Positions 33,516 through 46,659 of a stretch of DNA of 64,000 nt are shown one piece after another. Within the stretch, counting starts at the first letter, position 1. Each line of letters starts with the position of its first letter. Made by a program: the position numbers and the translations under genes. The notes beneath the pieces are model-generated. The model saw nothing but the letters and a program-made list of their open reading frames with translations, ran no database searches and was not told where the DNA came from. Source of the DNA: Elephas maximus indicus (lineage: Eukaryota; Chordata; Mammalia; Proboscidea; Elephantidae); contig NC_064830.1 of assembly GCF_024166365.1 (NCBI RefSeq), forward strand, positions 90,388,968 through 90,452,967, read 5' to 3'.

Positions 33516-33521
33516 ATTAAA
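33516..33521 (+). terminator. FUS: FUS polyadenylation signal ATTAAA
   Basis: ATTAAA lies 127 bases after the stop codon in GGTTCCCATTAAAAACTGTC, followed by T-rich and GT-rich text (TTTTAGTTAAACTTTGTTC). This matches the short 3' UTR of mammalian FUS, placing cleavage near 33,540. Confidence 0.8.
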
Positions 33522-33544
33522 AACTGTCGTTTTAGTTAAACTTT

Positions 33545-36120
33545 GTTCTTCTCCCCCCTTCACTCTCTTGGAGTAAGTCAGGAATGTGGGAATTTCTCCT
33601 TTCAGATAACCTGTCTGGCAGGAACTGGAAGAAGTTGGAAGGAATTGTTTGATAGTTGGTCCAGGGGAAAAAAGGTCAAGTGGCTATCCTTAGGCTACCC
33701 CCTGGAAATGTAGATTAAACTTTCCTGTCACGGAAAAAATAGGATAAATGAAGAACACATCTGATGTCATGTGTATTGCTCAAAATTTGTCCAGCTAGGT
33801 GGGAGGTCCCCCCCCATTAGTGCTGTTCTTAGTAACTCTACTATTTATAGCAATTTTAACCATTTTTAAGGACCTTTGGCTCTTTCTAGGAGTAGGACTC
33901 AAACAGGTTTGGCTTTTGGGCAGTATTCAAACCTGGACATGGTAGAGAGCACACAGCTAGTCAGGAAGTAGAGTAAGTTGAATGACTACTGTGTGGCAGG
34001 GGTTCCATGGAGACTTTAATCCTTAGCTCTGGGTGACAGGGTGCTCACTTTACAGGCAGAAAATGAAGTGCTTATGTGTCATTGAGTCAGAATGGTGGAG
34101 CTAGAACTGAGTCCTAGTCCTCTGACTCCATTTCCATGTTAGCATTTCCATTCTGAAGCCCTTGTTCAGAAAGGCCTGAGGGGAACAAATTTCTCTCACA
34201 AACATTTGTTTACTTTGCTGTAAGAGGATGCTAAATTTGGGGATGAGATTTAGGAGTGAGTGGAAATAGGGGGAAAGGTTGGGAAGGGTAGGGTGGAGTT
34301 AGATCCTACTATTTAAAGGAGGTGTGTTCCCCCCCTTCCCCAAGTATTCCTAGGAATGGGTATTGGGACTGGTGTAGGGGGGCATCCTGCCTCTACCCAG
34401 AGGGCTTGAGGTTATTTGTATTGGGGGTTTTTGGCTTGAGCCTTAATGGTGAGGGTGGGCTTGGAAAGCCCACTTTTAAGTGTGGAGATAGGGAAAGGGT
34501 GGGGCCCGTGAGTGCCTCTCAACCATATGCTGTTCTTGGTCCCCAAAGAACCAGCTTTTTCAGCTTGTCAAATTGAATTTAGTTAATTTGCTGATTCCTG
34601 CAAATCAGCTGTTTAATATGAAATGTATTTATACAAAACTGAAAATTGCAGCCAAGAACACTTTACAACATAGTAAGATAGCATCAGAAGCACAGCTTGC
34701 AGATGTACTTGGGACCCCCTAGTTGGGAAGTGCTTGCCTAGATCTATATTCAATACGCTGAGCATGTTCAGAGATGAGTTGCTTCATCCTCACGTTTTTG
34801 GTGATTTGAAGTAGGGAGGCTAAGGCTACTGTCAAAGAGAGTAGCTGTTTTATTCTACCTACTGGAGTGAGAATGCTCTCTTAACTGAGAGTAGGTTGAG
34901 AGTGGCTGAGGTTCTCCCAGGCAAGGCTTTGACCCTGCACATTGAGTTTGGTACATGGCAGAAGCCCTCAGGCTTGTGACAGTAGGTCTCCCTCCTGTGG
35001 GCAGCCTGCCTCCACTATTTTTTTTTACTTAAATACGATATTTGGATGACTGGATGTGTATCAGAAGTTTTTTTTTTATTGCTGCTTCACCTAGTAGGAT
35101 TTTGATATTAAGGCTTAGGTGTGGGTCCTTCCCTCTGAGAGTGAAGGAGATGGAGTTTGCTTAATAGACCTGGTAACTGGGACTGTTTGTGTCAAGTTCT
35201 TGTTATGTCCTTTAAAGGGCTGTTCATGAGGCTTTAGTAATTGTTTGGCCTTGCCCTTAAATATAAGGAAATTAAGAATGGATGAAGGCAACTGACAGGG
35301 AGGAAATACTGCTGAGAAAATGAGACCCATGGGGTTTGGGCATTGGGCCCTCTACTGCATTCCAAGTCAGGGTTAGTACCCCAACTGTCATGATTGGTGA
35401 GGGTTTTAGGTGAATCATTTTGTATTCTGAAGAACAGCTGAAGCATTACTGAAAACAGTCTGATCTTGAAGCACTAGGTGCCTGGCTTTTGTGAGGTGAG
35501 GTTGGAGTTGGGACAGGCCAACCAGGAAGAAGGGAGGAAAGTGGGTAGGGAGAGGTATGCTGCAGATCTGTGCCTAGCCCGATTGAGTTTCTAGAGATCA
35601 GCCATTTCAGTGTGTTTTTTCCCATTACATGCTGTGCTTCCTGGATTTCAGTAACGGTTATAGGACTGAGATTAAGTCAGTGATGGGTAGTAGGTTTACC
35701 GAGTTGAGCTTTGGGGTCCAGTGTCCATGAGACTTGGCATTTATTCCATTTTTCATGTCTGGTCACCTTTCCATGTCCAGTCAGTCTCTACCATGGAGTC
35801 TGTTATCAGATCTCAGGAAAGGTGGGATTCCTGCAATAATTCCTTCATCAACGATCCTGTTCCAGAACTCAGACTCTTTTCTACCTTTGAGCTCTTGGTG
35901 CTTGGAGAGCACCTTTCCACATCATTCTTTTTAACTTTATTTTGAGGTAATTTTAGACTTAAAAGTTTCCAAAATAATTCAGAGTTCCCATATATGCTTT
36001 GCCAAGCTTTCTTATGTTAACCGTTTCTGTAACAATACCGCAATTATCAAAATCCATGTTTATTTTTCATACATATTTTAATCTCGATTCTAATTAAACT
36101 TCATCATAGATTCTACTTCG
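33545..36120. other. FUS downstream intergenic region
   Basis: No gene was seen. A MIR-like stretch lies at about 33,950-34,150 (GAGAGCACACAGCTAGTCAG, GTGGAGCTAGAACTGAGTCC). L1-like 3' text is suspected at 35,935-36,110 (TTTTGAGGTAATTTTAGACT). The rest is unrecognised. Confidence 0.5.
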
Positions 36121-36124
36121 CCTC

Positions 36125-36215
36125 AAAGTCTGTTGCTGTTGAATTGCTTCTGACTCATGGCAACCTTGTTTGAGTCAGTAGAACTGTGCTCCATACGGTT
36201 TTCTTGGCGGTAATC
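36125..36215 (-). mobile_element. Degenerate SINE/RTE-tail fragment
   Basis: GTTGAATTGCTTCTGACTCA and GTAGAACTGTGCTCCATACG follow the minus-strand SINE text. Both ends are eroded. Confidence 0.65.
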
Positions 36216-36227
36216 TTTTTTTCTTTT

Positions 36228-36760
36228 TTAAAAGGATTGTGCTTTAGGTGATGGTTTACAGAGTGAAATAGTTTCCCATTCAGTATGTACACTGTTCCAA
36301 GACACTGGTCGCAGCCTCTTCATGTGTCAGCACTCTCCCCATTTCCGTCCTGAGTTCCCTGTTTTCGTCTGGTCATCCTGCCCCTTCTTACCGTCTTTGC
36401 TTGTGGGCAGATTTTGCTGGCCCCTTTGTCTCATATAATTACCTGTCCTACGTAGTTTGTACCTTTTGGGTGTTACTGTTTATTTTGTAGGCCTTTCTAT
36501 TTAGCTGAAAGGTGATCTCCGGGAATGACCTCAGTTCCACGTTACAAGGGTGTCTTAGGGCTGTAGTCTCAGGGGTTCCTTCAGTTTCTGTCAGACCACT
36601 AAGTCTGATCTTTTTTATGGTTTTGATTTTTGTTCTACGTTTTTGTCCTGCTCTGCTCTGCCCTGGAGCCTCTTACTTTGAAGAGATCAGAGTGGTTGGT
36701 AGTGGTAGCCAAGCACCATTTAGTTTTTGTGTTGGGGTCGTGTGGGCTGTGGTTCATTAG
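36228..36760 (-). mobile_element. Proboscidean L1 3' UTR, second subfamily
   Basis: GGATTGTGCTTTAGGTGATG, GACACTGGTCGCAGCCTCTT and GGGTGTCTTAGGGCTGTAGT form an L1 3' UTR of a different subfamily from the adjacent long L1. No ORF2 is attached. Confidence 0.65.
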
Positions 36761-36922
36761 TTCTTTAGACTAATTGCTCCCATGAATCTTTGGTTTAGTT
36801 CATTGTCTTTCACATTTCACCCCCCAATCCACCTTGCAAACAACCTTCGTGGTACTGGCATGTAAGAACTGAGGAAGTTGTGTGAGGTGGATCTGACAGC
36901 AGATCTGACTTAGGGCTTTTTT

Positions 36923-39900
36923 AGGTTGTTGTGTCATTGTTAACTTTTTTTTATTCATGGTGCTTAAATGGAAGTTTACAATTCAAGTCAGGTTTTCATA
37001 CAAAAACTTATGCTGTTATATGATCGTAGTTTAATGTCCCTAACAATATGACAGCACACTCCTCATCTCCACCCTGTATTTCCCATGTCCATTCAGCCAG
37101 CTTATACCCCTCCTGCCTTCTCATCTCGCCTCCAGTCAGGAGCTGCCCACATGGTCTCAGGTTTCTACCTGTGCTCAGAAGCACACTCGTTACCAGTATC
37201 ATTTTGTTTCATAGTCCAGTCTAATCTTTGCCAAGTTAGCTTCAGGCATGGTTTTCGCTTTGGGCTAACAGGGACAGGGGACCAAGACCTACAGGGTCCC
37301 TCCAGTCTCAGATTAAGTCTGGTCTTTTTACTAGAATTTGAGGTCTGCATCCCACTTTTCACCTGCTCCATCAGGAATTTTCTGTTGTGCTCCCTGCCAC
37401 GGCAGTCATTGGTGGTAGCTGAGCACCATCTAGGTCTTCTCGTCTCAGGTTGTGGTCTCTTGTTTATGTGGCCCTTTTTGTCTCCTGGGCTCATATTTAC
37501 CTTGTGTCTTCGGCATTCTTTATTCTCTGTTGCCCCGGGTGGGTTGAGACCAATTGATGCATCTTAGGTGGCCGCTTACTAGTGTTTTAAGACCCCAGAT
37601 GCTACTTACTAACGTGGTATGCAGAACGTTTTCTTGATACATTTTCTTATGTCAGTTGACCTAAATGTTCCCTGAAACCATGGTCCCCCGACCGCTGTCC
37701 CTGCTACTGGGGACTTCAAAGCATTTGGTTATACTCAGGAAACTTCTTAGATTTTGGTTTTGTTCAATTGTGCTGACCTCGCCTGTGTTGTGCGTTGTGT
37801 TTCCCTTCACTTAAAATAGTTCTTGTCTACTATCTAATTAGTGATTACCCCTCTCTCCCTTCTCACCCTCGTAACAATCAAAGAATGTTTTCATACCTTT
37901 TCTTCAGTTCTTATAATAGCGGTCTCATATGATATTTGCCCTTTTGCAACTAACTCAGCATAATGCCTTCCGGATTCTTCCATGTTAGATGTTTCATGGA
38001 TTCATCGTTGTTCTTAGTCGTTTCATAGCATTTCATTATGTAAATATACCATAGTTTACCCATTCATCCATTGATGGGCACCTTGGTTGCTTCCATCTTT
38101 TTCTGTTGTAAATAGTGCTGCAGTGAGCATGACTCATGTTCCTGTGAGGGCTCTTTAGGATATATTTCAAGGAGTAGGATTGCTGGATTGTATGGTAGTT
38201 CTGTTTCTAGCTTTTTAAGGAAGCGCCAAATCTATTTCCAAAGTGGTTGTACCATTTTACATTCCCACCAGCAGTGTATAAGCGTTCCAGTCGCTCCAGC
38301 CTCTCCAACATTTAGTAGTGTTTTTTGCATTAATGCCAGCCTTGTTGGGGTGAGATGGGATCTCATTGTAGTTTTGATTTGCATTTCTGTAATGGCTAAT
38401 GATTGTAAACATTTCCTCATGTATCTGTTAACCTGCCCGAATGTCTTTGGTGAAGTGCCTGTTCATATCCTTTGTTCATTTTTTATTTGGGTTATTTGTC
38501 TTTTTGTAGTTGAGTTTTTGCAGTATCATGTAGATTTTAGAGAACAGATGCTGATGCGTTCGTTGTAGCCAAAACCATTTCCCCAGTCTGTAGGTAATCT
38601 TTTTACTCTTCTGCTGAAGTCTTTGGATGAGCATAGGAGTTTGATTTTTAGGACCTCCAAGTTATCTAGCTTTTCTTCTGGTGTTTGTGCTTCGTTAATA
38701 ATGCTTTGTATACTGTCATGTATTAGGGCTCCTAGCATTGTCCCTATTTTTTCTTTCATGGTCTTTATCATTCTAGATTCCATGTTTAGCTCTTTGATCC
38801 CATTTTGAGTTAGTTTTTGTGCATGTTGTGAGGTATGGGTCTTGTTTCATTTTTTTGAAGGTGGATATCCAGTTATGCCAGTACCATTTGTTAAAGAGAT
38901 TATCTTCCCTGTTTAACAGACTTTGGGCCTTTGTCAAATATCAGCTGCTCACATGTGGATGAGTTTATGTCTGGATTCTCAATTCTGTTCCATCGGTCTA
39001 TGTATCTGTTGTACCAGTACCAGGCTGTTTTGACAGCTGTGGTAGATTAATAGGTGGTGGCGTAGTAGTTAAGTGCTACGGCTGCTAACCAAAGGGTCAG
39101 CAGTTTGAATCCGCCAGGCGCTCCTTGGAAACTCTATGGGGCAGTTCTCCTCTGTCCTATAGGGTTGCCATGAGTGGTTTTTTGGTTAAAAACCAGGTAG
39201 TATGAGGCCTCCCACTATGTTGTTCTTTTTCAGTAATGCTTACTTATCCAGGGCCTCTTCCCGTTCATATGAAGTTTGGTGATTTTCTCCATCTCCTTAA
39301 AAAATGCCATTGGAATTTGGATTTGTGATTGCATTGTATCTGTAGATTGCTTTGGGTAGAATAGACATTTTCACAATGTTGAGTTTTCCTATCCACGAGC
39401 AAGGTATGTTTTTCCATTTATGTAGGTCTCTCTTGGTTTCTTGCAGTAGCGTATTGTAGTTTTCTTTGTATAGGTCTTTTACGTCTGGTTAGATTTATTC
39501 CTAAGTATTTTATCTTTTTCGAGGCTATTTTAAATGGTATTGATTTGGTGATTTCCTTTTCGACGTTCTCTTTGTTGGCGTAGAGGAATCCAACTGAATT
39601 TCGTGTGTTTATCTTGTATCCTGATACTTTGCTGAAATATTCTGCTAGCTCCAATGGTTTTCTTTTGGATTCTTCAGGTTTTCTGTGTATAAAATCATAT
39701 TGTCTACAAATAGAGATATTTTTACTTCTTCCTTACCAATTTGGATGTTTATTTCTTTTTCTAGCGTAGTTGCTCTGGCTAGGACCTCCAGCACAATGTT
39801 GAACAAGAGTGGTGATAAAGGGTATCCATGTCTGGTTATCAAGGGGAATGCTTTCAGACTGTCCATTTAGAATAGTGTTGGCTGTTGGCTTTGTATAAAT

Positions 39901-41429
39901 GTCCTTTGTTATGTTGAGGGATTTCTCTTCTATTCCTATTTTGCCGAGAGTTTTCATCACCAGTTTGTGTTGGACTTTGTCAAATGCCTTTTCTGCATCA
40001 GTTGATAAGATGATGTAGTTCTTTTATCTGTGATGGATAGCATTGATTGGTTTTCTAATGTTGAACCATCCCTGTATACCTGGTATGAATCCCACTTGGT
40101 CATGTTATTTTTTTCATGTGTTGTTGAATTCTATTGGCTAGAATTTTGTTGAGAATTTTTGCATCTAAGTTCTTAAGGGTTATAGGTCTGTAATTTTCTT
40201 TTTTTGTGATGTCTTCATCTGGTTTTGGTATCAGAGTTATGCTGGCTTTATAGAATGAGTTTGGTAGTATTCTGTCCTTTTCTATACGTTGAAATACCTT
40301 AGTAGTAGTGGTGTTAACTCCTCTCTGAAAGTTTGGTAGAATTCTCCAGTGAAGCCATTAGGGCCAGAGCTTTTTTTGTTGGGAGTTTTTAAATTACCTT
40401 TTCAGTCTCTTCTTTTGCTATACGTTTATTTAGCTGTTCTCCCTCTGTTTATGTTAGTTCGGGTAGGTGTAGTGTGTTTCTAGAAATTTGCCCATTTCCT
40501 CTAGGTTTTTAAGTATTCAGTTTATTAAAGAGTACAATTTTTCATAGTATTGTTATGATTTTTTTAATTTCAGTTGGGTCTGTTGTGATATCACCCATCT
40601 CCTTTCTTATTTGGGTTATTTGCTTCTCCTGTTTTTCTTCTGACAGTTTGGCCAATGGTTTATCGATTTTATTGATCTTTTTGAAGAATCAGCTTTTGGT
40701 CTTGTTAACTCTTTTGATTATTCTTCTATTCTCTATTTCCTTTAATTCTGCTCTAATTTTTATTATTTGCTTTCTTCTGGTGCCCGAGGGCTTCTTTTGC
40801 TGTTCTCTTTCTACTCGTTTGAGTTGTAGGGTTAATTCTGTGATTTTGGCCCTTTCTTTTTGGGTGTGTGCATTTATTGCTATAAATTGACCTCTGAGCA
40901 CTGCTTTTGCTGTGTCCCAAAGGTTCCGGTAGCATGTGTTTTCGTTCTCATTTGATTCTATGAATTTCTTTATTCTGTCCTTAATATCTTCTATAACCCG
41001 GTGGTTTTTTTTAGCAAGGTGTTGTTCAGATTCCATGTGTTTGTTTTTTCTTTTTCTGTTATGGATTTCTGCTTTTAGGGTTTTATGGTCATAAAAGATG
41101 CATTGTAATATTTTAATATTTTGGATTCTGTTAAGGCTTGTTTTATGGCCTAATATGTGGTCTATTCTGGAGAATGTTCCATGTGCATTGGAAAAGAAAG
41201 TATACTTGGCTGTTGTTGGGTGGAGTATTCTGTATACGTCTGTGAGGTCAAGTTGGTTGATTGTGGCATTTAGATCTTCCGTGTCTTTATTGAGGTTCTT
41301 TCTGGATGTCCTGTCCTTCACCGGTGTGTCCCAGTAGAGCCAAAGTGGTGTGTTGAAGTCTTCTACTGTTAACTGCAGAGCTGTCTGTCTGTCTTTTTGA
41401 TGTTGTTAGAGTTTATGTATTTTTGGAAC
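36923..41429 (-). mobile_element. 5'-truncated L1 with 18-bp target duplication
   Basis: A 4.5-kb minus-strand L1. CTGACTTAGGGCTTTTTT is present at both 36,905-36,922 and 41,430-41,447, identical. Reading backwards from 41,429 it encodes the end of the ORF2 endonuclease (frame 40,689-41,321, SRIDHILGHK), the reverse transcriptase (39,418-39,960; the catalytic box reads LFVDNMILY, so the aspartates are damaged), the C-terminal region, and a 3' UTR of about 1 kb ending in a T run near 36,944. Stops and frameshifts are frequent. ORF1 is missing. A SINE is inserted at about 39,052-39,182. Confidence 0.95.
39052..39182 (+). mobile_element. SINE nested in L1
   Basis: GGTGGTGGCGTAGTAGTTAA to GCCATGAGTGGTTTTTTGG. 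The last part of the usual tail (GAATCGACTCGACGGC) is lost. L1 text continues with CAGGTAGTATGAGGCCTCCC. Confidence 0.92.
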
Positions 41430-41730
41430 CTGACTTAGGGCTTTTTTGTTGAAATTTCTGGGCTCTCAATCTGATGGTGTTAGCAGTTAGAAGAGTTTTT
41501 GGAGATCATGGAGTCTAAAATTCCCAGTATTCTTGGTGCAGGAGCAAACAGGAAGTAATTGATGAGCAGGAGGTTGGATGGAAAGTTCATCTTGAATTGT
41601 GTCTTTAGCCCTAAATTGTGGGCTATACGTGCTAGAAGGGCTTTTATAAAAGGAAGAATGAGAGCCACCAGTGTGGGGGCTGAGATAGGAAAGGAGCTTG
41701 AAGATTTAGGATGTACTATGCTGACTCGAA

Positions 41731-41932
41731 TGGGGCCCTGGTGGTGCAGTGGTTAAGAGCTCAGATGCTAATTGAAAAGTTGGTTCAAACCTACCAGCTG
41801 CTTTGCTGGAGAAAGATGTGGCAGTCTGCTTCTGTAAAGATTACCGCCTTGGAAACCCTATGGGGCAGTTCTACTCTGTCCTGTATGGTCTTTATGAGTT
41901 GGAATTGACGGCAATGGGTTTTTGGTTTGGTG
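41731..41932 (+). mobile_element. tRNA-derived SINE, long subfamily
   Basis: GGGGCCCTGGTGGTGCAGTG head, GCAGTCTGCTTCTGTAAAGA block and GGGGCAGTTCTACTCTGTCC core. No clear target duplication was found. Confidence 0.9.
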
Positions 41933-41949
41933 CTGGCTTAAAACGGGGT

Positions 41950-44046
41950 ATTTATAACAGGGAGCCTAGGTAGGCATCTTTTAAGTGGAGAACAGGGCCT
42001 GAGGAGTGGGTGTGGGAAGAATAACCTTTGAAGAGACCAGGAGACAAACTTTCCACCCCCATCCCCCACCTCACTACCTAAGAGGGGGGCAGTGTTGCAC
42101 AATTGCGTGGACTCCCTGTAGCTCTTTAGTGCAGTGCCTAGGGCTTTTTCACAGCCCCTTTAGGGTAGGGACCTGGCTGTTAGATCCTAGGCTGACAGGT
42201 TTTTTATGTTGTTGTTTTAAATTTTGATTTTTGCAGTGCTTGAGGTAAAGCTGGCCCGTCGTGTGCACCGTGACCCTGAATTAAAGCAGCAGATCCCCAT
42301 GTGGGGAGGCCCCTGCTTCTTCATTCTGCCTGCAGTGGCTGGAGCTAAATCCTCTCTACATGTGTGCCCAACTTGAATGTATATATGAATCACTTGGCAG
42401 TTTTGTTAAAGTATGGATTCTGATTCAGAAGGTCCAGATGGGACCCAAGAGTTTGCATTTCTAGCTTGCATTTCTGGTGATGATGCCGCTGGCTAGAGTT
42501 TGGCAAAGACTAATTTCCTGTTCATTCCTCTCATTTTACTCCCGAAAGGGAACTTGGCTTTAAAAAACAATGCTAGATAAGAGAAAGATCACTCAGGAAG
42601 GGCTGGTGCATACAGATTTTTATGCTAATTAGCTTAGGTCCAAGCCAGCACTGGCTTCTGCTTATTTTCCTCAGTCTTGTCAAGCTTGAATGCGATATTT
42701 GAGTCAGCAGATGTCTGTTGTTTCAGATGCTATTCTAGGCCATTGGGCTAGGAGCAGTCATCCTGGTGCAGATTATTGCTGACATTGTTTGTACACGTGT
42801 TATGGCCCAGTTGCTATTGGGTTGGAGGCTATGGCCTACATGAAAGATGGGGAAGCTGAGGTATAAATTGGCCTAAAATGTTACAGCTGGTGAATTGGAG
42901 CTGGAATTTGAAACCTGTATTCTTTGTCTAGAATTTCTGCCCTTAACCATTGTGCTATGCCTGAGATCTGAGGAGACTTCTAGTAGAACTCTTGAGGTCC
43001 CCCCTACTAAGGAGGCCCCCCAAGGTATTTTTCAAGTTACAGAAGTTGTTTCTTAGAACCAGTTTTCCTTTGCCTCAGGCCTGCCCTGGTGGTTCGTAGC
43101 TGCTGTTTTGGAAGAGACCTGTCAGGCGTGTAAGTGTTATCTCTGGGCACATCTTTCATGAGAGAACCATTAGTTTCCTGTGAAGTTCTGTTTTTTTTTT
43201 TTCCTTGACATTGGTTGCCAACCCCTGCTACGGGTCAACACATTCCTCTTCTTGACCTTGGGTTCCTTGTTGCCATTCATCCAGCTTTCCTGCTCCCTCC
43301 TGCCTTCTCCTTCTTGCCCCTGGGCTGGTGTGATGTTTTATTTTTAGAACCCTCTGTTAGATGCTAGAGATATACAGTAAGAGTCATTTATTGATCACTT
43401 TTTACGTGCGAGGCACCTGTACAGAGGTTGAAAAGTCTGCTTCTAAGGGCTCAGTCTAGTGGGGTAGTCCTATGTGGAAATAGACCATGACAATGTGGTG
43501 TGTTCTGGGAAGTGCTACTTGAGCCCAGAGGAAGGCACACCTTACGGGTGTACTTGTACAGGTAGGAGATTTCAGGGTATCCAGAGCTCGGGAGCCAGCG
43601 TGTGCTAGGGCACCAGCTGTGAGCAAATAGTGTTGCTAGCATCATGGAGTATGTGAAAAGGATAATGGGAGAAGAAGTTGGATAGGGTCATTAAGGGCCA
43701 GACTGGAAGAGTTTAGATGTCCTACTGTTAAGAGAGAGTGAGTCCATACCATACCCATGAGTTAGCTTTGATCACTCAGGACCTTGGAAGTAGACAAGAA
43801 GCAAGGATTACCAGTTAGCAGGTCTGTTGCTGGTGATACACTAGACATGAGCCAAGTGGGGGCAGTAAAGTTGAAAATAGTTGGATGTAAGTTGGAAGAG
43901 CTAGACAGAACTGTGGCTGAATCTGGGCATTATGAAAGACACTAGGATTTTTTCTGAGTTTGTGTTTAGGCTGCTGCTGTTGCCAAATGTCAAGATAGAT
44001 GGTAAAAGAAAGGCAACTTTGGTTTTGAAAATGGTTAGGTCCTTGT
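41950..44046. other. Gene-free stretch with MER5A-like and MIR-like relics
   Basis: A MER5A-like piece lies at about 42,370-42,530 (GAATCACTTGGCAGTTTTGT, GATTCTGATTCAGAAGGTCC). A MIR-like piece lies at about 42,835-42,965 (GGGGAAGCTGAGGTATAAAT, CCTTAACCATTGTGCTATGC). No exon was supported. Confidence 0.55.
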
Positions 44047-44051
44047 GGATG

Positions 44052-46621
44052 TGTCTTACCTAGTGCTGCCATAACAAATAGCACAAGTGGATGGCTTTTA
44101 CAAAGAGGAATTTATTCTCTCTCAGCCTAGGAGGCTAGATGTCTGAATTCAGGGTGTCAGCTCCATGGGAAAGCTTTCTCTGTCAGCTCTGGGGGAAGGT
44201 CCTTGTCATGAATTGTCCCCAGCTGAGCTCAGCACAGGGTCCTTGGGTCCAAAAGATTAGGTATTCTGGGTCTTGTTGTTTGTGGTATGAGGTCCCCCTG
44301 TCTCTCTGCTCGTTTGTCTCTCTTGTATCTCAAGAGATTGACTCAACATGCAACCTAATCTTGTAGATTGAGCCCTGCCTCATTAACATCATAGAGGTGG
44401 GATTTACAACATATAGGAAAATGTTATCAGATGATAAAATGGTTGACTATCATACAATACTGGCAAACATTTTGGGGGGATACAATTTAATCTGTAACAT
44501 ACCACCCTTTGGCCACTCAAAAATGCATATTCTTGCCACATATAATACACATTGACTCCATCATATCATAGCAACAGTCTTAACTCCAAGTCCAAAATCC
44601 AAAAAATAACTGTCTTCAGAAATCAAGAATATAAGTTATCTGCTTCTAAAGTACAATGGTGGAACAGGCACAAACTAGACATTTCCATTACAAATGGGAG
44701 AAATTGAAGGGAAAGAAGGGATAACAGGATTTGTAGGGAAAAAACATCACAAAGTTTCGTAAAGCAAAAATTTTATTTGGGATGTATTGAAAAAGGCAAA
44801 AGTGGGAAGCTGACAAGCATACTGCTGGAGCTTATGTCTGCCCGAGTCCAAGGAAATTATAGATAAAAAGTGGGAGAACGGACAAGCATGCTGTGAAAGC
44901 CATGTCTGCCTGAGTCCAGGAAAATTACAGAATAAGAATGGGAAAATGGACGTATATTAACGTTACAAATGGGCAAAACCACTGAAAGCTTCACCTTTTC
45001 ACAGGCTAGAAACTGATCCGACATTTTGAATTGTCTTGATAATTGGTACAGGTTTCAATAATGACAGGAGGGCCCTCATCGGTCCAACAAATTTTCTATT
45101 CACTAAATGCTAATAGAAAAAGATAGGAGTGGAAAGTTTTTGTGTTCTGTTTGTTTGGTTTATGTGAAAGTTTCCCTAAAAGATATTTTACAAGATTATC
45201 TTAGCTATTTATACTTCAGGTCCCAGTTGATGTGTCCTTGTAAGTCCAGCTTCAGCTGGGTCACATTTTAGGACAGGGAATAATGATTCCAATATTATTT
45301 CCTAAATCACAGGCACCAAGCAAGTCAGCAGAACACTCTACATTAGCTCTCAAGGCTTAAAAATAATCCTCTGTTCTCTTGAGACCATTTAAGACAATGG
45401 CCCTGCCCTCCAGACTCTAGGAGTTGGCCACACTCTTCAGATTGTGAGTGAAAACCCCTTGACCTTGGGCTTCAGTCCGTCTTCCAGGCCCACTGAAATG
45501 GTAACTCTGTCCTCTCGAATTTGGGTGGCCCCATTCTAGTCAATCTGAGTGGTGACTCTACCCTTTGAGACCCCAGAAGTTGTGGCCCTACTCTTTGAGA
45601 CTGAGGCAGCTCTGTTTCCTGTGTTCCTTGTTTCTTCGGCTTCTGCTTCCTGGTTCCATGGCTTCTTGGCCCCTTGGGCCTTACTGCCTGTGTCCGCCCT
45701 GCTGCGGTGAGTGTTCCAGAACTCTGTAGCTCTAACCATAAGTGCTTGGAGGTACCCACTCCACCAGTAAGGGCACTCAGCTCTCACTCCATGGGTCAGC
45801 TCCTGAACCATCTAGCACAGGTCTCCTGGTTCTGCTGCTGCTGTTTTCCCTGCTGCTGCGTTTCTGTGATGTTGCTTCTCACTGCCATCTGCGCCATCTC
45901 CGTTGTAACAGCTCTCCACGTTTTCTTGAGTCATCACTAGAATTGTCTGATGTCCATAACTCCAACAGTAGTCCCGTCAAGGCAATCCAGGCTTTTACTG
46001 TTAAAAAAAAAAATTTTTACTGTTAGGCCGCTTTAAAACATCCAGCTTCCACCCATCCACAGTTTCAAAACCACTTCCACATTTTAGGTATTTGTAAGAG
46101 CAGCATCCCACTCTCTTGGTACCAAATTCTGTCTTAGTTAACTAGTGGTGCTATACCAGAAATACTACAAGTGGATGGCTTTAACAGAGAAATTTGTACT
46201 GTCAGTCTAGGAGGTTGGATGTCCAAATTCAGGGTGCCAGCTCCAGGGGAAGGTTTTCTCTCAGTCAGCTCTGGAGGAATGTCCTTGTCATCAGTTTTCC
46301 ACGGTCAAGGAGCTTCTCAACATAGGGACCCTGGGTCCAAAGGATGCGCTATTCTCCTGGCTCTTGTTTCTCGGTGGTATGAGGTCCCCGTCTCTGCTCA
46401 CTTCTCTTTTATATCTCAAAAGAGATTAGCTGAAGTTACAACCTAATCTTGTAGATTGAGTCGTGCCTCGTTAACTGCCTCTAATCCTGCCTCACAGGAT
46501 TTACAGCGCACAGGAAAATCATCTCAGCTGACAAAATGGTTGACCATCACAAACAATACTGGGAATCATGGCCTGGTCAGGTTGACACCCATTTTTCAGG
46601 GACACAATTCAATCCATAGCA
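44052..46621 (-). mobile_element. ERVL-MaLR provirus with two LTRs
   Basis: The left LTR (3' LTR in element orientation) is 44,052-44,499 and the right (5') LTR is 46,130-46,621. Both share TGTCTTA, AGTGGATGGCTTT, AATTCAGGGTG, GGAAGGTCCTTGTC-like and CACAATTCAATC-like blocks in the same order. The interior follows the MST/THE1-type internal text (ACCACCCTTTGGCCACTCAA, GTACAATGGTGGAACAGGCA, CAGCATCCCACTCTCTTGGT). MaLR interiors normally encode no functional proteins, and none is seen. The flanking 5-mers GGATG and GAAGC do not match, so no target duplication could be confirmed. Confidence 0.85.
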
Positions 46622-46659
46622 GAAGCATCTCGGGGAATTGAATGAGGTTTGAATTATAA

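Noticed and set aside
37085-37567. 160-residue plus-strand frame
   Set aside because: Lies in the antisense of an L1 3' UTR; similar frames recur at 1,581 and 57,710 in other copies.
40689-41321. 210-residue protein as a host gene
   Set aside because: It is the endonuclease part of L1 ORF2 in a truncated, frame-broken L1.
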